The translations under genes were made by a program, and so were the position numbers. Below, piece after piece: positions 8,701-22,500 of a stretch of DNA of 64,000 nucleotides (position 1 is the first letter of the stretch; each line of letters starts with the position of its first letter). The stretch is from assembly GCF_051014445.1 (NCBI RefSeq), contig NW_027488370.1:7006001-7070000 (forward strand), given 5' to 3'. Source of the stretch: Colletes latitarsis (lineage: Eukaryota; Arthropoda; Insecta; Hymenoptera; Colletidae). Below the pieces are notes generated by a model, which saw nothing but the letters and a program-made list of their open reading frames with translations, made no database searches and was not told the origin of the DNA.

Positions 8701-11700
8701 ATGGATCCTGGGTTTTTTCTGGTTTGGATCACGTAGTAATGTGGTAGCACACTGAAACAGTCCATTAAACCTGGTTTCGATCAATATTTTAGAGGATAAC
8801 GCATGTTCTGTCTAGGTTAGGCCTGGGATTTGCCCTCATCAGACATATACTTTCGCATTCTTCACATACTTGTTGAACGGATCCCGGGTTTTTTCTGGTT
8901 TGGATCACGCAGTAATGTGGTAGCACACTGAAGCAGTCCACTAAATCTGGCTTCGATCAATATTTTACAGAATAACGCATGTTTGGTCTAGGTTAGGCCT
9001 GGGATTTTCCCTCATCAGACACATACTTTCGCATTCTTCACATACTTGTTGAACGGATCCTGGGTATTTTTCTGGTTTGGGTCACGTAGTGATGTGGTAC
9101 CACACTGAAAAAGTCCGTTAAACCTGGTTTCGATCAATATTTTTGATGATAACGCATGTTAGATCTAGGTTAGGCCTGGGATTTGCCCTCATCAGACACA
9201 TACTTTCGCATTCGTCACATACTTGTTGAACGGATCCTGGGTTTCTTGTGGTTTGGACCACGTAGTAATGTGGTACCACACTGAAACATTCAATTAAACC
9301 TGGTCGTGATAAATGTTTTAGGGGATAACGCATGTTAGGTCTGGTATAGGTCTGGGATTTGCCCTCATCAGGCTCATAGTTTCGCGTTTTTCACATACTT
9401 GTTGAACGGATCCTGGGTTTCTTGTGGTTTGGACCACGTAGTAATGTGGTACCACACTGAAACATTCAATTAAACCTGGTCTTGATTAATGTTTTAGGGG
9501 ATAACGCATGTTGGGTCTGGGATAGGTCTATGATTTGCCCTCATCAGGCTCATGCTTTCGCATGTTACTCATACTTGATGGCTAGATCCAGGGCTTTTTC
9601 TGGATTGGATCACGTAGTAATGTGGAACCACACTGAAACAGTCAATTATACCTGGTTTCCATTAATATTTTAGAGGACAACGCAAGTTAGGTCTGGTATA
9701 GGTCTGGGATTTGCCCTCATCAGGGTCATATTATCGCGTTCTTCACATACTTGTTGAACAGATCCTGGGTATTTTTCTGGTTTGGATCAGGTAGTAATGT
9801 GGTACCACACTGAAACAGTAGATTAAACCTGGTTGCGATCAATATTTTTGATAATAACTCATGTTAGGTCTAGGTTAGGCCCGGGATTTGCCCTCATCAG
9901 GGTCATATTTCCGCGTTCTTCACATACTTGTTGAACAGATCCTCGGTATTTTTCTGCTTTGGATCACGTAGTAATGTGGTACCACACTGAAATAGTCGAT
10001 TAAACCTGGTTTCGATCAATATTTTAGAGGATAACGCAAGTTATGTCTGGGATAGGTCCGGGATTTGCCCTCGTCAGGCTCATACTTTCGCATTCGTCAC
10101 ATACTTGTTGAACGGATCCTGGGTTTCTTGTGGTTTGGACCACGTAGTAATGTGGTACCACACTGAAACATTCAATTAAACCTGGTCTTGATAAATGTTT
10201 TAGGGGATAACGCATGTTGGGTCTGGGATAGGTCTGGGATTTGCCCTCATCAGGCTCATAGTTTCGCGTTTTTCACATACTTGTTGAACGCATCCTGGGT
10301 TTCTTGTGGTTTGGACCACGTAGTAATGTGGTACCACACTGAAACATTCAATTAAACCTGGTCTTGATAAATGTTTTAGGGGATAACGCATGTTGGGTCT
10401 GGGATAGGTCTATGATTTGCCCTCATCAGGCTCATACTTTCGCATTTACGTATACGTGATGGCTAGATCCAGGGCTTTTTCTGGATTGGATCACGTAGTA
10501 ATGTGGTACCACACTGAAACAGTCAATTATACCTGGTTTCCATTAATATCTTAGAGGACAACGCAAGTTAGGTCTGGTATAGGTCTGGGATTTGCCCTCA
10601 TCAGGGTCATATTTTCGCGTTCTTCACATACTTGTTGAACAGATCCTGGGTATTTTTCTGGTTTGGATCAGGTAGTAATGTGGTACCACACTGAAACAGT
10701 AGATTAAACCTGGTTGCGATCAATATTTTTGAGGATAACTCATGTTAGGTCTAGGTTAGGCCCGGGATTTGCCCTCATCAGGGTCATATTTCCGCGTTGT
10801 TCACATACTTGTTGAACAGATCCTGGGTATTTTTCTGCTTTGGATCACGTAGTAATGTGGTACCACACTGAAATAGTCGATTAAACCTGGTTTCGATCAA
10901 TATTTTAGAGGATAACGCGAGTTATGTCTGGGATAGGTCCGGGATTTGCCCTCGTCAGGCTCATACTTTCGCATTCTTCACACACTTGTTGTACAGATCC
11001 TGGGTTTTTTTCTGGATTGGATCACGTAGTAATGTGGTACCACAATGAAACAGTCCATTAAACCTGGTTTCCATCAATATTTTAGAGGACAACGCAAGTT
11101 AGGTCCGGGATAGGTCTGGGATTTGCCCTCATCAGGGTCATACTTTCGCATTCTTCACACACTTGTTGAACAGATCCTGGGTATTTTTCTGATTTGGATC
11201 ACGTAGTAATGTGGTACCACACTGAAATAGTCGATTAAACCTGGTTTCGACCAATATTTTAGAGGATAACGCAAGTTATGTCTGGGATAGTTCCGGGATT
11301 TGCCCTCGTCAGGCTCATACTTTCGCATTCTTCACATACTTGTTGTACAGATCCTGGGTATTTTTCTGGTTTGGATCACATAGTAATGTGATACCACACT
11401 GAAAAAGTCGATTAAACCTGGTACCGATCAGTATTCTTGATGGTAGCGCATGTTAGGTCTAGGTTAGGCCTGGGATTTGCCCTCATCAGACACATACTTT
11501 CGCATTCTCCACATACTTGTTGAATGGATCCTGGGTTTTTTCTGGTTTGGATCACGTAGTAATGTGGTAGCACACTGAAACAGTCCATTAAACCTGGTTT
11601 CGATCAATATTTTAGAGGATAACGCATGTTCTGTCTAGGTTAGGCCTGGGATTTGCCCTCATCAGACATATACTTTCGCATTCTTCACATACTTGTTGAA

Positions 11701-14700
11701 CGGATCCCGGGTTTTTTCTGGTTTGGATCACGCAGTAATGTGGAAGCACACTGAAGCAGTCCACTAAATCTGGCTTCGATCAATATTTTACAGGATAACG
11801 CATGTTTGGTCTAGGTTAGGCCTGGGATTTTCCCTCATCAGACACATACTTTCGCATTCTTCACATACTTGTTGAACGGATCCTGGGTATTTTTCTGGTT
11901 TGGATCACGTAGTGATGTGGTACCACACTGAAAAAGTCCGTTAAACCTGGTTTCGATCAATATTTTTGATGATAACGCATGTTAGATCTAGGTTAGGCCT
12001 GGGATTTGCCCTCATCAGACACATACTTTCGCATTCGTCACATACTTGTTGAACGGATCCTGGGTTTCTTGTGGTTTGGACCACGTAGTAATGTGGTACC
12101 ACACTGAAACATTCAATTAAACCTGGTCGTGATAAATGTTTTAGGGGATAACGCATGTTAGGTCTGGTATAGGTCTGGGATTTGCCCTCATCAGGCTCAT
12201 AGTTTCGCGTTTTTCACATACTTGTTCAACGGATCCTGGGTTTCTTGTGGTTTGGACCACGTAGTAATGTGGTACCACACTGAAACATTCAATTAAACCT
12301 GGTCTTGATAAATGTTTTAGGGGATAACGCATGTTGGGTCTGGGATAGGTCTATGATTTGCCCTCATCAGGCTCATGCTTTCGCATGTTACTCATACTTG
12401 ATGGCTAGATCCAGGGCTTTTTCTGGATTGGATCACGTAGTAATGTGGAACCACACTGAAACAGTCAATTATACCTGGTTTCCATTAATATCTTAGAGGA
12501 CAACGCAAGTTAGGTCTGGTATAGGTCTGGGATTTGCCCTCATCAGGGTCATATTTTCGCGTTCTTCACATACTTGTTGAACAGATCCTGGGTATTTTTC
12601 TGGTTTGGATCAGGTAGTAATGTGGTACCACACTGAAACAGTAGATTAAACCTGGTTGCGATCAATATTTTTGAGGATAACTCATGTTAGGTCTAGGTTA
12701 GGCCCGGGATTTGCCCTCATCAGGGTCATATTTCCGCGTTGTTCACATACTTGTTGAACAGATCCTGGGTATTTTTCTGCTTTGGATCACGTAGTAATGT
12801 GGTACCACACTGAAATAGTCGATTAAACCTGGTTTCGATCAATATTTTAGAGGATAACGCAAGTTATGTCTGGGATAGGTCCGGGATTTGCCCTCGTCAG
12901 GCTCATACTTTCGCATTCTTCACACACTTGTTGTACAGATCCTGGGTTTTTTTCTGGATTGGATCACGTAGTAATGTGGTACCACAATGAAACAGTCCAT
13001 TAAACCTGGTTTCCATCAATATTTTAGAGGACAACGCAAGTTAGGTCCGGGATAGGTCTGGGATTTGCCCTCATCAGGGTCATACTTTCGCATTCTTCAC
13101 ACACTTGTTGAACAGATCCTGGGTATTTTTCTGATTTGGATCACGTAGTAATGTGGTACCACACTGAAATAGTCGATTAAACCTGGTTTCGACCAATATT
13201 TTAGAGGATAACGCAAGTTATGTCTGGGATAGTTCCGGGATTTGCCCTCGTCAGGCTCATACTTTCGCATTCTTCACATACTTGTTGTACAGATCCTGGG
13301 TATTTTTCTGGTTTGGATCACATAGTAATGTGATACCACACTGAAAAAGTCGATTAAACCTGGTACCGATCAGTATTCTTGATGGTAGCGCATGTTAGGT
13401 CTAGGTTAGGCCTGGGATTTGCCCTCATCAGACACATACTTTCGCATTCTCCACATACTTGTTGAATGGATCCTGGGTTTTTTCTGGTTTGGATCACGTA
13501 GTAATGTGGTAGCACACTGAAACAGTCCATTAAACCTGGTTTCGATCAATATTTTAGAGGATAACGCATGTTCTGTCTAGGTTAGGCCTGGGATTTGCCC
13601 TCATCAGACATATACTTTCGCATTCTTCACATACTTGTTGAACGGATCCCGGGTTTTTTCTGGTTTGGATCACGCAGTAATGTGGTAGCACACTGAAGCA
13701 GTCCACTAAATCTGGCTTCGATCAATATTTTACAGGATAACGCATGTTTGGTCTAGGTTAGGCCTGGGATTTTCCCTCATCAGACACATACTTTCGCATT
13801 CTTCACATACTTGTTGAACGGATCCTGGGTATTTTTCTGGTTTGGATCACGTAGTGATGTGGTACCACACTGAAAAAGTCCGTTAAACCTGGTTTCGATC
13901 AATATTTTTGATGATAACGCATGTTAGATCTAGGTTAGGCCTGGGATTTGCCCTCATCAGACACATACTTTCGCATTCGTCACATACTTGTTGAACGGAT
14001 CCTGGGTTTCTTGTGGTTTGGACCACGTAGTAATGTGGTACCACACTGAAACATTCAATTAAACCTGGTCGTGATAAATGTTTTAGGGGATAACGCATGT
14101 TAGGTCTGGTATAGGTCTGGGATTTGCCCTCATCAGGCTCATAGTTTCGCGTTTTTCACATACTTGTTGAACGGATCCTGGGTTTCTTGTGGTTTGGACC
14201 ACGTAGTAATGTGGTACCACACTGAAACATTCAATTAAACCTGGTCTTGATAAATGTTTTAGGGGATAACGCATGTTGGGTCTGGGATAGGTCTGGGATT
14301 TGCCCTCATCAGGGTCATATTTCCGCGTTGTTCACATACTTGTTGAACAGATCCTGGGTATTTTTCTGATTTGGATCACGTAGTAATGTGGTACCACACT
14401 GAAATAGTCGATTAAACCTGGTTTCGATCAATATTTTAGAGGATAACGCATGTTAGATCTAGGTTAGGCCTGGGATTTGCCCTCATCAGACACATACTTT
14501 CGCATTCGTCACATACTTGTTGAACGGATCCTGGGTTTCTTGTGGTTTGGACCACGTAGTAATGTGGTACCACACTGAAACATTCAATTAAACCTGGTCG
14601 TGATAAATGTTTTAGGGGATAACGCATGTTAGGTCTGGTATAGGTCTGGGATTTGCCCTCATCAGGCTCATAGTTTCGCGTTTTTCACATACTTGTTGAA

Positions 14701-17700
14701 CGGATCCTGGGTTTCTTGTGGTTTGGACCACGTAGTAATGTGGTACCACACTGAAACATTCAATTAAACCTGGTCTTGATAAATGTTTTAGGGGATAACG
14801 CATGTTGGGTCTGGGATAGGTCTATGATTTGCCCTCATCAGGCTCATGCTTTCGCATGTTACTCATACTTGATGGCTAGATCCAGGGCTTTTTCTGGATT
14901 GGATCACGTAGTAATGTGGAACCACACTGAAACAGTCAATTATACCTGGTTTCCATTAATATTTTAGAGGACAACGCAAGTTAGGTCTGGTATAGGTCTG
15001 GGATTTGCCCTCATCAGGGTCATATTTTCGCGTTCTTCACATACTTGTTGAACAGATCCTGGGTATTTTTCTGGTTTGGATCAGGTAGTAATGTGGTACC
15101 ACACTGAAACAGTAGATTAAACCTGGTTGCGATCAATATTTTTGATAATAACTCATGTTAGGTCTAGGTTAGGCCCGGGATTTGCCCTCATCAGGGTCAT
15201 ATTTCCGCGTTCTTCACATACTTGTTGAACAGATCCTCGGTATTTTTCTGCTTTGGATCACGTAGTAATGTGGTACCACACTGAAATAGTCGATTAAACC
15301 TGGTTTCGATCAATATTTTAGAGGATAACGCAAGTTATGTCTGGGATAGGTCCGGGATTTGCCCTCGTCAGGCTCATACTTTCGCATTCGTCACATACTT
15401 GTTGAACGGATCCTGGGTTTCTTGTGGTTTGGACCACGTAGTAATGTGGTACCACACTGAAACATTCAATTAAACCTGGTCTTGATAAATGTTTTAGGGG
15501 ATAACGCATGTTGGGTCTGGGATAGGTATGGGATTTGCCCTCATCAGGCTCATAGTTTCGCGTTTTTCACATACTTGTTGAACGCATCCTGGGTTTCTTG
15601 TGGTTTGGACCACGTAGTAATGTGGTACCACACTGAAACATTCAATGAAACCTGGTCTTGATAAATGTTTTAGGGGATAACGCATGTTGGGTCTGGGATA
15701 GGTCTATGATTTGCCCTCATCAGGCTCATACTTTCGCATTTACTCATACGTGATGGCTAGATCCAGGGCTTTTTCTGGATTGGATCACGTAGTAATGTGG
15801 TACCACACTGAAACAGTCAATTATACCTGGTTTCCATTAATATCTTAGAGGACAACGCAAGTTAGGTCTGGTATAGGTCTGGGATTTGCCCTCATCAGGG
15901 TCATATTTTCGCGTTCTTCACATACTTGTTGAACAGATCCTGGGTATTTTTCTGGTTTGGATCAGGTAGTAATGTGGTACCACACTGAAACAGTAGATTA
16001 AACCTGGTTGCGATCAATATTTTTGAGGATAACTCATGTTAGGTCTAGGTTAGGCCCGGGATTTGCCCTCATCAGGGTCATATTTCCGCGTTGTTCACAT
16101 ACTTGTTGAACAGATCCTGGGTATTTTACTGCTTTGGATCACGTAGTAATGTGGTACCACACTGAAATAGTCGATTAAACCTGGTTTCGATCAATATTTT
16201 AGAGGATAACGCAAGTTATGTCTGGGATAGGTCCGGGATTTGCCCTCGTCAGGCTCATACTTTCGCATTCTTCACACACTTGTTGTACAGATCCTGGGTT
16301 TTTTTCTGGTTTGGATCACGTAGTAATGTGGTACCACAATGAAACAGTCCATTAAACCTGGTTTCCATCAATATTTTAGAGGACAACGCAAGTTAGGTCC
16401 AGGATAGGTCTAGGATTTGCCCTCATCAGGGTCATACTTTCGCATTCTTCACACACTTGTTGAACAGATCCTGGGTATTTTTCTGATTTGGATCACGTAG
16501 TAATGTGGTACCACACTGAAATCGTCGATTAAACCTGGTTTCGACCAATATTTTAGAGGATAACGCAAGTTATGTCTGGGATAGTTCCGGGATTTGCCCT
16601 CGTCAGGCTCATACTTTCGCATTCTTCACATACTTGTTGTACAGATCCTGGGTATTTTTCTGGTTTGGATCACATAGTAATGTGATACCACACTGAAAAA
16701 GTCGATTAAACCTGGTACCGATCAGTATTCTTGACGGTAGCGCATGTTAGGTCTAGGTTAGGCCTGGGATTTGCCCTCATCAGACACATACTTTCGCATT
16801 CTCCACATACTTGTTGAATGGATCCTGGGTTTTTTCTGGTTTGGATCACGTAGTAATGTGGTAGCACACTGAGACAGTCCATTAAACCTGGTTTCGATCA
16901 ATATTTTAGAGGATAACGCATGTTCTGTCTAGGTTAGGCCTGGGATTTGCCCTCATCAGACATATACTTTCGCATTCTTCACATACTTGTTGAACGGATC
17001 CCGGGTTTTTTCTGGTTTGGATCACGCAGTAATGTGGTAGCACACTGAAGCAGTCCACTAAATCTGGCTTCGATCAATATTTTACAGGATAACGCATGTT
17101 TGGTCTAGGTTAGGCCTGGGATTTTCCCTCATCAGACACATACTTTCGCATTCTTCACATACTTGTTGAACGGATCCTGGGTATTTTTCTGGTTTGGATC
17201 ACGTAGTGATGTGGTACCACACTGAAAAAGTCCGTTAAACCTGGTTTCGATCAATATTTTTGATGATAACGCATGTTAGATCTAGGTTAGGCCTGGGATT
17301 TGCCCTCATCAGACACATACTTTCGCATTCGTCACATACTTGTTGAACGGATCCTGGGTTTCTTGTGGTTTGGACCACGTAGTAATGTGGTACCACACTG
17401 AAACATTCAATTAAACCTGGTCGTGATAAATGTTTTAGGGGATAACGCATGTTAGGTCTGGTATAGGTCTGGGATTTGCCCTCATCAGGCTCATAGTTTC
17501 GCGTTTTTCACATACTTGTTGAACGGATCCTGGGTTTCTTGTGGTTTGGACCACGTAGTAATGTGGTACCACACTGAAACATTCAATTAAACCTGGTCTT
17601 GATAAATGTTTTAGGGGATAACGCATGTTGGGTCTGGGATAGGTCTATGATTTGCCCTCATCAGGCTCATGCTTTCGCATGTTACTCATACTTGATGGCT

Positions 17701-17860
17701 AGATCCAGGGCTTTTTCTGGATTGGATCATGTAGTAATGTGGAACCACACTGAAACAGTCAATTATACCTGGTTTCCATTAATATTTTAGAGGACAACGC
17801 AAGTTAGGTCTGGTATAGGTCTGGGATTTGCCCTCATCAGGGTCATATTTCCGCGTTCTT
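5741..17860. repeat. Higher-order repeat block, 16 monomers (about 2,823 bp) per unit
   Basis: A rare variant GATACCACACTGAAAAAGTC marks one monomer per unit and occurs at 5741, 8567, 11390, 13332 and 16684. The spacings are 2826, 2823, 1942 and 3352 bp, or 16, 16, 11 and 19 monomers. The last two add to 2823 plus 2471 (16 plus 14 monomers). Other markers agree: a TTACTCATACTTGATGGCTAG monomer recurs near 9563, 12386, 14857 and 17680, with spacings of 2823, 2471 and 2823. The units differ by only scattered substitutions, so homogenisation was recent. Confidence 0.88.
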
Positions 17861-19560
17861 CACATACTTGTTGAACAGATCCTGGGTTTTTTTCTGGTTT
17901 GGATCACGTAGTAATGTGGTACCACACTGAAACAGTCGATTAAACCTGGTTTCGATCAATATTTTAGAGGACAACGCAAGTTAGGTCTGGGATAGGTCTG
18001 GGATAGGTCTGCGATTTGCCCTGATCTGGCTTATACTTTCGCATATTTCTCAAACTTGGTGGCCAGATCCTGGGTTTTTTCAGGTTTGGATCACGTAGTA
18101 ATGTGGTACCACACTGAAACATTCAATTAAACCTGGTCTTGATAAATATTTTAGAGGATAACGCATGTTAGTTCTGGGTTAGGTCTAGGATTTGCCCTCA
18201 TCAGGCTCATACTTTCGCATGTTACTCATACTTGATGGCTAGATCCAGGGCTTTTTCTGGATCGGATCACGTAGTAATGTGGTACCATACTGAAACAGTC
18301 AATTAAACCTGGTTTCCATCAATATTTTAGAGGACAGCGCAAGTTAGGTCTGGGATAGGTCTGGGATTTGCCCTCATCAGGGTCATATTTTCGCGTTCTT
18401 CGCATACTTGCTGAACAGATCCTGGGTATTTTTCTGGTTTGGATCAGGTAGTAATGTCGTACCACACTGAAACAGTCGATTAAACCTGGTTTCGATCAAT
18501 ATTTTAGAGGATAACGCATGTTAGGTCTAGGTTAGGCCTGGGATTTTCCCTCATCAGACACATACTTTCGCATTCTTCACATACTTGTTGAACGGATCCT
18601 TGGTTTTTTCTGCTTTGGATCACGTAGTAATGTGGTAGCACACTGAAACAGTCCATTAAACCTGGTTTCGATCAATATTTTTGAGGATAACGCATGTTAG
18701 ATCTAGGTTAGGCCTGGGATTTGCCCTCATCAGACACATACCTTCGCATTCGTCACATACTTGTTGAACGGATCCTGGGTTTTTTGTGGTTTGGATCACG
18801 TAGTAATGTGGTACCACACTGTAACAGTCGATAAAACCTGGTTTCGATCAATATTTTAGAGGATAACGCATGTTCTGTCTAGGTTAGGCCTGGGATTTGC
18901 CCTCATCAGACACATACTTTCGCATATTTCTCATACTTCATGGCTAGATCCTGGGCTTTTTCTGGATTGGATCACGTAGTACTGTGGTACCACTCTGAAA
19001 CAGTCAATTAAACCTAGTTTCGATCAATATTTTAGAGGAAAGCGCAAGTTAGGTCTAGTATAGGTCTGGGATTTGCCCTCATCAGGATCATATTTTCGCG
19101 TTGTTCACATACTTGTTGAACAGATCCTGGGTATTTTTCTGGTTTGGATCAGGTAGTAATGTGGTACCACACTGAAACAGTCGATTTAACCTGGTTTCGG
19201 TCAATATTTTTGAGGATAACTCATGTTAGGTCTAGGTTAGGCCCGGAGTTTTCCCTCATCAGGGTCATATTTCCGCGTTCTTCACATACTTGTTGAACAG
19301 ATCCTGGGTATTTTTCTGGTTTGGATCCCGTAGTATTGTGGTACCACACTGAAACAGTCCATTAAACCTGGTTTCGATCAATATTTTAGAGGACAACGCA
19401 TGTTATGTCTAGGTTAGGCCTGGGATTTGCCCTCACCAGACACATACTTTCGCATTCTCCACATACTTGTTCAACAGATCCTGGGTTTTTTCAGGTTTGG
19501 ATCACGTAGTAATGTGGTACCACACTGAAACATTCAATTAAACCTGGTCTTGATAAATAT
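17861..19560. repeat. Transitional satellite block with mixed monomers
   Basis: About ten monomers of all forms between two higher-order blocks. One monomer here has a third copy of the 11-bp telomere-like motif (17981-18013). No longer period was recognised. Confidence 0.7.
17981..18013 (+). repeat. Three tandem 11-bp telomere-like motifs
   Basis: TTAGGTCTGGG, ATAGGTCTGGG and ATAGGTCTGCG follow directly. Most monomers have two such 11-mers; this gain of one whole unit supports the 11-bp reading frame of the motif. Confidence 0.85.
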
Positions 19561-22500
19561 ATTAGAGGATAACGCATGTTAGGTCTAAGTTAGGCCTGGG
19601 ATTTGCCCTCATCAGATACATACTTTCGCATTCTTCACATACTTGTTGAACGGATCCTGGGTTTTATCTGGTTTGGATCACGTAGTAATGTGTTAGCACG
19701 CTGAAACAGTCCATTAAACCTGGTTTCGATCAGTATTTTTGAGAGTAACGCATGCTAGGTCTAGGTTAGGCCAGGCATTTGCCCACAACAGATACATACT
19801 TTCGCATTCTTCACATACTTGTTGAACGGATCCAGGGTTTTTTGTAGTTTGGATCACGTAGTAATGTGGTAGCACACTGAAACAGTCCATTAAACTTGGT
19901 TTCGATCAATATTTTACAGCATAACGCATGTTATGTCTAGGTTAGGAATGGGATTTGCCCTCATCAGACACATACTTTCGCATTCTCCACATACTTGTTG
20001 AGCAGATCCTGGGTATTTTTCTGGTTTGGATCACGTAGTAATGTGGTACCACACTGAAATAGTCGTTTAAACCTGGTTTCGGTCAATATTTTTGAGGATA
20101 ACTCATGTTAGGTCTAGGTTAGGCCCGGGGTTTTCCCTCATCAGGGTCATATTTCCGCGTTCTTCACATACTTGTTGACCAGATCCTGGGTATTTTTCTG
20201 GGTTGGATCACATAGTAATGTGGTACCACACTGAAACAGTCGATTAAACCTGGTTTCGATCAATATTTTACAGCATAACGCATGTTATGTCTAGGTTAGG
20301 AATGGGATTTGCCCTCATCAGACACATACTTTCGCATTCTCCACATACTTGTTGAGCAGATCCTGGGTATTTTTCTGGTTTGGATCACGTAGTAATGTGG
20401 TACCACACTGAAATAGTCGATTAAACCTGGTTTCGATCAGTATTTTTGAGAGTAACGCATGTTAGGTCTAGGTTAGGCCTGGGATTTGCCCTCATCAGAC
20501 ACATACTTTCGCATTCTTCACATACTTGTTGTACAGATCCTGGGTTTTTTTCTGGATTGGATCACGTAGTAATGTGGTACCACACTGAAACAGCCCATTA
20601 AACCTGGTTTCCATCAATATTTTAGAGGACAACGCATGTTAGGTCTGGTATAGGTCTGGGATTTGCCCTCACCAGGGTCATATTTCCGCGTTCTTCACAT
20701 ACTTGTTGAACAGATCCTTGGTATTTTTCTGGTTTGGATCACATAGTAATGTGGTACCACACTGAAACAGTCGATTAAACCTGGTTTCGATCAATATTTT
20801 AGAGGACAACGCAAGTTAGGTCTGGGATTAGCCCTGATCAGGCTCGTACTTTCGCATATTTCTCATACTTGGTGGCCAGATTCTGGGCTTTTTCTGGTTT
20901 GGATCCCGTAGTATTGTGGTACCACACTGAAACAGTCCATTAAACCTGGTTTCGATCAATATTTTAGAGGACAACGCATGTTATATCTAGGTTAGGCCTG
21001 GGATTTGCCCTCATCAGACACATACTTTTGCATTCTCCACATACTTGTTGAACAGATCCTGGGTTTTTTCAGGTTTGGATCACGTAGTAATGTGGTACCA
21101 CACTGAAACATTCAATTAAACCTGGTCTTGATAAATATTTTAGAGGATAACGCATGTTAGGTCTGGGTTAGGTCTAGGATTTGCCCTCATCAGGCTCATA
21201 CTTTCGCATGTTACTCATACTTGATGGCTAGATCCAGGGCTTTTTCTGGATTGGATCACGTAGTAATGTGGTACCACACTGAAACAGTCCATTAAGCCTG
21301 GTTTCGATCAATATTTTTGAGGATAACGCATGTTCTGTCTAGGTTAGGCCTAGGATTTGCCCTCATCAGACACATACTTTCGCATTCTTCACATACTTGT
21401 TGAACGGATCCTGGGTTTTATCTGATTTGGATCACGTAGTAATGTGGTAGCACACTGAAACAGTCCATTAAACCTGGTTTCGATCAATATTTTAGAGGAT
21501 AACGCATGTTCTGTCTAGGTTAGGCCTGGGATTTGCCCTCATCAGACACATACTTTCGCATTCTTCACATACTTGTTGAACGGATCCTGGGTTTTTTCTG
21601 GTTTGGATCACGTAGTGGTGTGGTACCACACTGAAAAAGTCCATTAAACCTGGTTTCGATCAATATTTTTGAGGATAACGCATGTTAGATCTAGGTTAGG
21701 CCTGGGATTTGCCCGCATCAGACACATAGTTTCGCATTCGTCACATACTTGTTGAACGGATCCTGGGTTTTTTGTGGTTTGGATCACGTAGTAGTTTGGT
21801 ACCACACTGAAACATCCAATTAAACCTGGTCTTGATATATGTTTTAGAGGATATCGCAGGTTGGGTCTGGGATAGGTCTGGGATTTGCCCTCATCAGACA
21901 CATACTTTCGCATTCTCCACATACTTGTTGAACAGATCCTGGGTATTTTTCTGGTTTGGATCACGTAGTAATGTGGTACCACACTGAAATAGTCGATTAA
22001 ACCTGGTTTCGATCAATATTTTCAGAGGATAACGCATGTTCTGTCTAGGTTAGGCCTAGGATTTGCCCTCATCAGACACATACTTTCGCATTCTTCACAT
22101 ACTTGTTGAACGGATCCCGGGTTCTATCTGATTTGGATCACGTAGTAATGTGGTAGCACACTGAAACAGTCCATTAAACCTGGTTTCGATCAATATTTTA
22201 GAGGATAACGCATGTTCTGTCTAGGTTAGGCCTTGGATTTGCCCTCATCAGACACATACTTTCGCATTCTTCACATACTTGTTGAACGGATCCTGGGTTT
22301 TTTCTGGTTTGGATCACGTAGTAATGTGGTACCACACTGAAACATTCAATTAAACCTGGTCTTGATAAATATATTAGAGGATAACGCATGTTAGGTCTAA
22401 GTTAGGCCTGGGATTTGCCCTCATCAGATACATACTTTCGCATTCTTCACATACTTGTTGAACGGATCCTGGGTTTTATCTGGTTTGGATCACGTAGTAA

